Of a stretch of DNA of 27,899 bases, positions 22,949-27,899 are shown piece by piece. The notes beneath the pieces are model-generated. The model saw only the letters and a list, made by a program, of their open reading frames with translations. It was not told where the DNA came from and searched no databases. The translations under genes were made by a program, and so were the position numbers. The DNA comes from an uncultured Lachnospiraceae bacterium (lineage in GTDB: Bacteria; Bacillota; Clostridia; Lachnospirales; Lachnospiraceae): contig CAJUPJ010000041.1 of NCBI GenBank assembly GCA_910588655.1, positions 1 to 27,899 on the forward strand, in the 5' to 3' direction. How positions within the stretch are numbered: position 1 is the stretch's first letter; every line of letters begins with the position of its first letter.

Positions 22949-24934
22949 ATGGAGAAAAGGAATAATCTTTTTAACATAAAACCAGGTGATACATTGTCTT
23001 TTGGTGTAATAAAGGCAGCCACAGGCGTGCAGTTCTCTGTATACCTTCCAGATGAAAAAGACTGTAAGTTGAAATTTTATTATATTGGAAGAAAAGAACC
23101 CGCTTGTGTAATCCCACTTACAGAAGAGTATAAAAGGGGCGGGGTATATTTTGTGGTAATTACAGGCATTAATAATGAAGTTAAAGACGGACGCAGCATT
23201 ATGCAGGCGTTGTCACAGGATTTTGAATATATGTATGAGGCAGATGGGAGAGAGTTTATAGACCCATATGCACAGGTTATACATGGAAAGCCTTCATGGG
23301 GCAAGGTGGTTAACAGCAGCAGGCAGAGATTTGTGCGCGGAGGGATTTGTCCTGGGGAATTTGACTGGGATGATGACTGCCAGATTAAACGTAATTTCAA
23401 TGAAACTATACTTTACCAGCTCCATGTAAGGGGATATACAAAACACCAGTCTTCTGGTGTAAAACATAAGGGGACATATAAAGGGCTTGTTGAAAAACTT
23501 CCTTATATGAAAGAACTTGGCATTAATGCAGTTCTTCTGCTTCCCTGTTATGAATTTGATGAAGTACAGAAAGAATATAAGATTTATAATGGCAGGCCAG
23601 TCCCTTTAAATGATACAGAAGATGAAGGCAGCAGTTCTTCTAAATATATTAAACTTAATTACTGGGGTTATGGTGCGGATAATACATATTATCTTGCCCC
23701 CAAAGCTGCATATGCCGCCGATAGAAGCAATCCTGTGGATGAGTTTAAAGCTTTTGTGAAAAGTTTCCATAAAGAGGGCATAGAAGTGCTTATGGATATA
23801 TATTTCCTGCCAGGTACTAATTTATACCTTATGGCTGACTGTTTAAGGAACTGGGTACTGGATTACCATGTTGATGGTTTCCGTATAAATAACGAAGTCA
23901 TGCCGTCGGTTGCCCTTGTTTCAGACCCAGTGCTTTCGGGTGTAAAGATACTTTCTTCAGGCTGGGATAATGCACTTTTGCAGAGCCCGGGCATAAGGCA
24001 GCCAGGTAAATTCCTTGCAGAATATAATGAGGGATTTATGAATGACGCCAGGAAGTTTTTAAAAGGTGATGAAGGCATGACAGGAAGTTTTGCCGGACGT
24101 TTTACGCGCAATATGGCAGGATGTGCTGTTATTAATTTTATCACCCATATAAACGGGTTTACACTTATGGACCTTGTATCTTATGATGTGAAACATAATG
24201 AGTCAAATGGTGAAAGAAACCATGACGGGACAGATTATAATTACAGCTGGAACTGTGGAGCAGAAGGAAGGTCAAGGAAACAGACAATTATTGAAAGACG
24301 TATGAGGCAGATAAGGAATGCTTTTCTTATGCTTTTATGCAGCCAGGGCACGCCTATGATTCTGGCAGGCGATGAATTTGGCAATACCCAGCTTGGCAAT
24401 AATAACCCATACTGCCATGATAACCTGGTAACATGGCTTAACTGGAAACATAGCAAGCGGGAAATGCAGATACTTGAATATGTCAGGAAACTAGTCCAGT
24501 TCAGGAAAGAACACCATGTATTATGGCAGGAGGACGGGCTGCCATCATCAGACAACAGGGGGCTTGGGCTGCCTGGCATATCAGTACATGGCACACAGGC
24601 GTGGAGGGCGGATTATTCTAATTATAACAGGATGCTTGGTATTTTATTAAATGGTGATTATGCCAAAGATGCCAATGGCGGAACAGATGATATAATTTAT
24701 TTTATATTTAATATGTACTGGGAACAGAAAACATTTGACCTGCCATCCCTTCCTAATGGCAGGAAATGGTATGCAGCCATAACAACATATGATGATATGT
24801 TTTATGAAATGCCTGTTAAGAAAAACGGCTGGAAAAAGCGTAAGAAGACAGTGAAAAATAAGAATGATGGTATGGAATTACAAAGAAAAACAGTTGTGCC
24901 GCCAAGGTCAGTTGTTGTATTTATTGGACGTTAA
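22949..24934 (+). CDS. GH13 glycogen-debranching/isoamylase homologue lacking catalytic residues (probable pseudoenzyme)
   Basis: Seen: 661 aa, intact frame. An N-terminal beta-sandwich (CBM48-like, about 1-110) precedes a barrel clearly related to GlgX/TreX (ILYQLHVRGYTKH, YWGY, the DLVSYDVKHNESNGE segment, MILAGDEFGNTQLGNNN). Conserved region I reads DIYFLPG from D283 instead of DVVYNH. Region II is DGFRIN with N314 for the nucleophile Asp. Region III is LSSGWD with S337 for the acid/base Glu. Region IV is THING (I401, N402) for CHDG. The loop between regions I and II is strongly shortened. With all three acids lost the protein cannot use the GH13 mechanism. It may bind glucan or regulate. 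The frame is uninterrupted and the ribosome site AAGGAG good, arguing for selection rather than decay. Confidence 0.9.
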   Translation: MEKRNNLFNIKPGDTLSFGVIKAATGVQFSVYLPDEKDCKLKFYYIGRKEPACVIPLTEEYKRGGVYFVVITGINNEVKDGRSIMQALSQDFEYMYEADGREFIDPYAQVIHGKPSWGKVVNSSRQRFVRGGICPGEFDWDDDCQIKRNFNETILYQLHVRGYTKHQSSGVKHKGTYKGLVEKLPYMKELGINAVLLLPCYEFDEVQKEYKIYNGRPVPLNDTEDEGSSSSKYIKLNYWGYGADNTYYLAPKAAYAADRSNPVDEFKAFVKSFHKEGIEVLMDIYFLPGTNLYLMADCLRNWVLDYHVDGFRINNEVMPSVALVSDPVLSGVKILSSGWDNALLQSPGIRQPGKFLAEYNEGFMNDARKFLKGDEGMTGSFAGRFTRNMAGCAVINFITHINGFTLMDLVSYDVKHNESNGERNHDGTDYNYSWNCGAEGRSRKQTIIERRMRQIRNAFLMLLCSQGTPMILAGDEFGNTQLGNNNPYCHDNLVTWLNWKHSKREMQILEYVRKLVQFRKEHHVLWQEDGLPSSDNRGLGLPGISVHGTQAWRADYSNYNRMLGILLNGDYAKDANGGTDDIIYFIFNMYWEQKTFDLPSLPNGRKWYAAITTYDDMFYEMPVKKNGWKKRKKTVKNKNDGMELQRKTVVPPRSVVVFIGR

Positions 24935-24949
24935 AACTGGTAAAAAAGA

Positions 24950-24990
24950 ATTTCCTGGTACTGCATATACATAATGCATTACCAGGAAAT
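24950..24990. terminator. Bidirectional terminator hairpin
   Basis: Arms 24950-24960 and 24980-24990 form a perfect 11 bp stem, with an inner TGCAT/ATGCA pairing. On the minus strand it runs into TCTTTTTT, a good stop for the Cys-rich gene. It also lies 16 nt after the GH13 homologue. Confidence 0.75.
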
Positions 24991-25091
24991 CCAGGCAGGT
25001 TATTATCCAGCCCATGCCATGTGGTTTCCAGCAATCTTACCAGAAGATGTTAAGTGCTACTGGAATGTTGCTATGGCATATGATGTTTTTT

Positions 25092-25304
25092 TTAGAGGTT
25101 ATGGTTTTTCACAATTTCTTCATACAAGTCAATGTCACATACGTTAGACTGGTCATAATGTGTACATGTCTGGCATGTTACATTGCCTTCCTTTGTGGAG
25201 TTTGTAGCATTTGATGAACCACAGCCGCAGCCATCCTTTCCACATGAACAGTAACGTGTGCACCTTTCAGCAACTTCCTTCATTGTTTTAGCATCTTTTT
25301 TCAT
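25092..25304 (-). CDS. Small cysteine-rich protein, unknown function
   Basis: Seen: 70 aa with eight cysteines in two groups: C15, C19, C21, C26 and C28 (ERCTRYCSCGKDGCGCG), then C44, C47 and C56 (VTCQTCTHYDQSNVC). CxxC-H...C near the C-terminus and the spacing suggest a small metal-binding, zinc-ribbon-like protein. There is no signal peptide. A possible link to small Cys-rich families such as DUF1540 is only a resemblance. The ribosome site is GAGGAG, 4 nt before ATG. It has its own promoter (25383-25412) and shares the leader pseudoknot with the ABC-F gene. It lies divergent from the DUF5721-type gene. Confidence 0.72.
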   Translation of the reverse strand: MKKDAKTMKEVAERCTRYCSCGKDGCGCGSSNATNSTKEGNVTCQTCTHYDQSNVCDIDLYEEIVKNHNL

Positions 25305-25319
25305 GGTTCTCCTCTTTTC

Positions 25320-25374
25320 TGCGCTGCTTTTTTAGTTTTGCAGTTTTATGCCGGGCAGCGCGCAGGCATAAAAC
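25320..25374 (-). promoter_or_regulatory. 5' leader pseudoknot element, copy B (Cys-rich gene)
   Basis: Minus-strand RNA: a perfect 10 bp stem GUUUUAUGCC/GGCAUAAAAC (25374-25365 with 25352-25343) encloses UGCGCGCUGCCC. A 15-nt A-rich linker follows, then GCAGCGC (25327-25321), complementary to the loop. The segment GCAGCGCAGAAA then leads into GAGGAG. Compared with copy A, loop and pre-ribosome segment are nearly identical, while the stem differs at both sides so that pairing is kept. Confidence 0.75.
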
Positions 25375-25382
25375 TTTTTGTT

Positions 25383-25412
25383 GTTATAAAACTTAATTTA
25401 TATTAAAGACAA
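25383..25412 (-). promoter_or_regulatory. Promoter of the Cys-rich gene
   Basis: On the minus strand, TTGTCT (25412-25407), an 18 bp spacer and TATAAC (25388-25383). The predicted start near 25376 puts the pseudoknot stem at the very 5' end of the RNA. Confidence 0.6.
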
Positions 25413-25421
25413 ATGCATTAT

Positions 25422-25443
25422 CTGTTACTGTTAATTGTAACAG
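25422..25443. promoter_or_regulatory. Inverted repeat in a divergent promoter region (possible operator)
   Basis: CTGTTAC (25422-25428) and GTAACAG (25437-25443) form a perfect 7 bp inverted repeat with an 8-nt spacer. It lies between the Cys-rich gene promoter and the DUF5721-type gene, 43 bp before the latter's start. It could bind a dimeric regulator or form a leader hairpin. Confidence 0.35.
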
Positions 25444-25486
25444 GGCAATCTGTCGTGCTATTATTATTTACAGAAAGGTTTTTTTT

Positions 25487-26014
25487 ATGAATTTAATTAA
25501 GATAAATGATATCAGGATTACGATGTCAATGCTTTTGCTGAAAGATGCGTTTGATGCCTTTTTTCTGGAGGAAGCAGAGGTCATGACATTTGCAAAACTT
25601 CAAATAAATGGCAGAAGAAACAAAAACTGGTATGCTGGTGAAACAGATAATGATATTAATGAAGATAATATAACAGGCAGCAGTACAGGATTAACAGAGC
25701 TTGTAAGATGGAAAGAAACCAGGCATGTTTTTTTTGAATATATTAAAGGAAAGAAAACACCAGATTTATTTAAAGTATCTTTAAAAGCCGATAGCAGCAT
25801 GGCAGAAATTTTTTTAAAAGACAGTGGTTTTTATGAAAAATATTTACAGGAAAAACCAGAACTGCACCTCCAGCTAAGATATGAAAATGGCACATTATGT
25901 GTTGTAACAGGCATTTATAATAATAATTTTACATTGGACAAATCTGTTGAAAATGCGTGGGATGACGCAGTTGTAAGATGGTTTAAACAGAATAAAGTTG
26001 CAATGGATGTTTAA
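25487..26014 (+). CDS. DUF5721-type protein, unknown function
   Basis: Seen: 175 aa, no signal peptide or membrane segment. Recognisable parts are MSMLLLKDAFDAFFLEEAEV, an internal WKETRHVFFEYIKGKKTPDLFKVSL, and the C-terminal GTLCVVTGIYNNNFTLDKSVENAWDD. These fit my recollection of the DUF5721 family of Lachnospiraceae and relatives, whose role is unknown. Identification is from memory of the pattern and not verified. The ribosome site GAAAGG is followed by a run of eight T before ATG, an unusual but workable spacer. A strong terminator (26063-26100) ends the transcript, so it is a single-gene unit. Confidence 0.7.
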   Translation: MNLIKINDIRITMSMLLLKDAFDAFFLEEAEVMTFAKLQINGRRNKNWYAGETDNDINEDNITGSSTGLTELVRWKETRHVFFEYIKGKKTPDLFKVSLKADSSMAEIFLKDSGFYEKYLQEKPELHLQLRYENGTLCVVTGIYNNNFTLDKSVENAWDDAVVRWFKQNKVAMDV

Positions 26015-26062
26015 ACCAGGCATTTATTTTAAATGTAATACATGTATTATATTAAGAAAAAC

Positions 26063-26100
26063 CAGGCATACTAAATAAAGCTTATAAGTATGCCTGTTTT
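26063..26100 (+). terminator. Intrinsic terminator after the DUF5721-type gene
   Basis: CAGGCATACT (26063-26072) pairs perfectly with AGTATGCCTG (26087-26096) and is followed by TTTTATTTA. Confidence 0.85.
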
Positions 26101-26107
26101 ATTTATG

Positions 26108-26136
26108 TTGTTTTTAAAATATGCATTATTTATATA
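26108..26136 (+). promoter_or_regulatory. Probable ldh promoter
   Basis: TTGTTT (26108-26113), a 17 bp spacer and TATATA (26131-26136) lie 37 bp before the start codon. Confidence 0.55.
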
Positions 26137-26173
26137 AAGCAGAATTTAGTAAAAAACAGAAATGAGGTGTGTT

Positions 26174-27115
26174 ATGAATTTATCAAAAGCAGGGATTGTT
26201 GGCTGTGGGTTAGTTGGTGCTACTATTGCATATACACTTATGCAAAGTCCGGTTTTCCGTGAAATGGTACTTATTGATATTGATAAAAACAAGGCAGAGG
26301 GAGAGGCTATGGATTTAAACCATGGTATCCCTTTTGCACGTCCAGTTAATATATATGCCGGGGATTATAGTGACCTTAAGGATGCAGGTGTTATAATTAT
26401 AACAGCAGGGGCGGGGCAGAAACCAGGTGAAACAAGGCTTGACCTTGTAAATAAAAACGTGGAATTATTTAAGAAGATTATTCCAGGGATAACAGAGCAT
26501 GTTAAGGATGCAATCCTGCTTGTAGTAAGCAATCCTGTTGATATACTTACGTGGGTAACGCTTAAATTGTCAGGTTTTAAAGAAAACCATGTTCTGGGAA
26601 GTGGTACGGTTCTTGATTCAGGAAGGCTTAAATATGTAATAGGGGAACACCTTTCAGTTGACCCAAGAAGTGTACATGCATTTATAATAGGCGAACATGG
26701 TGACAGTGAAGTTACTGCATGGAGCAGTGTAAACGTAAGCGGTATACCTGTAAACCAGTTCTGTGAAATGCGTGGTTATGAAACACATGAGGAGAACAGA
26801 AGCAAACTGTCAGATATGGTGAAAAACAGTGCTTATGAGATAATAGACAGAAAAGGTGCAACTTATTATGGAATAGCAATGGCAACAAGAAGGATTTGTG
26901 AAAGCATAGTGCATAATGAAAAAAGCATACTTACAGTCAGCAGCCTGCAGCACCATTATTATGAAGCAGATGGTGTCTGCATAGGTATGCCATGTGTAAT
27001 AGGCAGTGACGGTGTTGAACAGGTGGTATGTATTGACTTGGACGGGCATGAAGCAGAACTGCTGAAAAAATCAGTCAATGCGTTAAATAAAGTGATTGAT
27101 AGTTTACAGTTATAA
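26174..27115 (+). CDS. ldh: L-lactate dehydrogenase
   Basis: Seen: 313 aa. The NAD-binding motif GIVGCGLVGATIAY is at the N-terminus, DID follows strand 2, and the mobile loop GAGQKPGETRLDL has the substrate-site Gln and Arg that favour lactate over malate. SNPVDILTW, LGSGTVLDSGR and IGEHGDSE with catalytic H175 complete the active site. It reduces pyruvate to L-lactate and reoxidises NADH, a fermentative end step in the cytoplasm. An in-frame ATG at 26162 contains the GAGGTG ribosome site for the ATG at 26174, so the later start is used. It is monocistronic: the terminator of the previous gene, its own promoter and a long hairpin downstream frame it. Confidence 0.95.
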   Translation: MNLSKAGIVGCGLVGATIAYTLMQSPVFREMVLIDIDKNKAEGEAMDLNHGIPFARPVNIYAGDYSDLKDAGVIIITAGAGQKPGETRLDLVNKNVELFKKIIPGITEHVKDAILLVVSNPVDILTWVTLKLSGFKENHVLGSGTVLDSGRLKYVIGEHLSVDPRSVHAFIIGEHGDSEVTAWSSVNVSGIPVNQFCEMRGYETHEENRSKLSDMVKNSAYEIIDRKGATYYGIAMATRRICESIVHNEKSILTVSSLQHHYYEADGVCIGMPCVIGSDGVEQVVCIDLDGHEAELLKKSVNALNKVIDSLQL

Positions 27116-27136
27116 TTTAGTTTGCTGGGGACGGAC

Positions 27137-27227
27137 GGTTTCTGCGTGCCAGAGCCAGAATATTCCATAAGCGGGCTTAAAGTACCCCCTTTTATGGAAT
27201 TATTGCTGGCATCTGGCACGTGAAACC
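27137..27227. repeat. Long imperfect hairpin (REP-like element) after ldh
   Basis: Stems GGTTTC/GAAACC, CGTGCCAGA/TCTGGCACG, GCCAG/CTGGC, AATA/TATT and TTCCATAA/TTATGGAA stack almost without breaks, about 32 bp with a 21-nt loop. GGGGACGGAC sits directly before the 5' arm. GGGGACGGTTTCT-like ends are reminiscent of REP-type palindromes. It lies between two converging genes and may also stop transcription from both sides, although there is no U-run. Confidence 0.65.
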
Positions 27228-27276
27228 TGTTACTGGCAATCTGCAATAAAATATAAGATAATAATATAACTGTAAA

Positions 27277-27711
27277 TTAGATATTTTTGCGGAAGTAAAA
27301 TGATGTTTTTTTATAGCCCAGGTGTTCGTAAAATTCATGTGCGCCTGTCCGCTGGAAACCTGATGCAAGCCCGATGGCTGAAGCGTTGTGCCTATATGCC
27401 AGTTTTTCAACGCAGTCCATAAGCATTTTGCCGATGCCACAATGCTGGAACTCTGGCAGAACGGCAAGTCCGTTTATTTTTATGTATCCGTTTGGATGTT
27501 CTATTGCTAAAGTTTCAACTGTTGTAACAAAACCAACGGTATTGCCGTCCATGTCAGCAACAAATGTGCAGTAGCGGCTGTCGTTTTTCATCTTTTCATA
27601 TGTTCTGGTGACGCTTTCATCAGTTGCTGGTAAAAAACCAAGCACATTACGCCAGATTGCCGCTACAGATATATAATCTTTTTTTTCAATTTCTCTTATA
27701 ATAATATTCAT
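27277..27711 (-). CDS. GNAT-family N-acetyltransferase
   Basis: Seen: 144 aa. The N-terminal strand IIIREIEKKDY, the central GFVTTVE strand, motif A with NGLAVLPEFQHCGIGKMLMDCVE (acetyl-CoA pyrophosphate loop Q/R-x-x-G-x-G, here QHCGIG), and motif B ending in FYEHLGYKKT are all in place. Such enzymes transfer acetyl from acetyl-CoA to amines, often small molecules or protein N-termini, in the cytoplasm. The acceptor is unknown. The ribosome site is AAAGGAAC. An inverted repeat (ATATGGT/ACCATAT, 27770-27789) lies in the leader. It converges on ldh across the long hairpin. Confidence 0.9.
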   Translation of the reverse strand: MNIIIREIEKKDYISVAAIWRNVLGFLPATDESVTRTYEKMKNDSRYCTFVADMDGNTVGFVTTVETLAIEHPNGYIKINGLAVLPEFQHCGIGKMLMDCVEKLAYRHNASAIGLASGFQRTGAHEFYEHLGYKKTSFYFRKNI

Positions 27712-27899
27712 ATTTGTTCCTTTCTTATAACTGCTATTAATTCTTTTATGGTGCTATTTTTTTCTTTTTATATGGTTATTTTACCATATCTGTATATCAA
27801 TTTCATTAAATTTTATTTAAACTCCATCATAACCGGAAATTATATCACGTCCGTTTCATAAAAATATTTTCAAATATATTCCAATAATGTATAATAGGT

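Overview
The window looks like chromosomal DNA from a low-GC, anaerobic, fermentative Clostridia, most likely a Lachnospiraceae gut commensal. The reasons are AT-rich intergenic DNA, strong AGGAGG-type ribosome binding sites, a rubredoxin protein, a complete GltBD glutamate synthase, L-lactate dehydrogenase, GH31 and GH13 carbohydrate enzymes, a small Cys-rich protein and a DUF5721-type protein. No species is claimed. There is no integrase, IS transposase or CRISPR array. One short insertion-like element and one long REP-like hairpin are present.

Layout. (1) 183-4970, plus strand: rubredoxin-FMN oxidoreductase, IbrA-like PP-loop/PAPS-reductase-family protein (DUF3440), IbrB-like ParB protein and MTA/SAH-type deaminase. 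A roughly 204 bp block of strong hairpins, bounded by a 7 bp direct repeat, sits between the IbrA-like and IbrB-like genes. (2) 5031-8008: Gfo/Idh/MocA oxidoreductase and GH31 alpha-glycosidase, translationally coupled (TAATG). (3) 8284-12746: MATE exporter, Uma2-family protein, two tandem DUF4230-type proteins (membrane-anchored and lipoprotein) and a CPBP membrane protease. (4) 13074-19342: gltB-gltD with a clear sigma-A promoter and a leader terminator that has a competing upstream hairpin. A tRNA-Glu(CTC) gene follows. (5) 19684-21315 (minus): ABC-F ATPase. (6) 21581-24934: PIG-V-like multispanning protein and a GH13 debranching-enzyme homologue that has lost all three catalytic acids. (7) 25092-27711: Cys-rich small protein (minus), DUF5721-type protein, L-lactate dehydrogenase and GNAT acetyltransferase (minus).

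Most interesting signals. Two minus-strand genes, ABC-F and the Cys-rich protein, share a 5' leader element. It is a hairpin with a nearly invariant 12-nt loop and a stem that differs in sequence but keeps pairing. A downstream segment complementary to the loop ends just before the Shine-Dalgarno, which predicts an H-type pseudoknot controlling translation. The other leads are the rubredoxin/IbrA/IbrB/deaminase cassette as a possible sulfur or nucleotide redox system, the dead GH13 enzyme, and the gltB attenuator, whose competing hairpin has an A1/G4 hexaloop like ANTAR targets.
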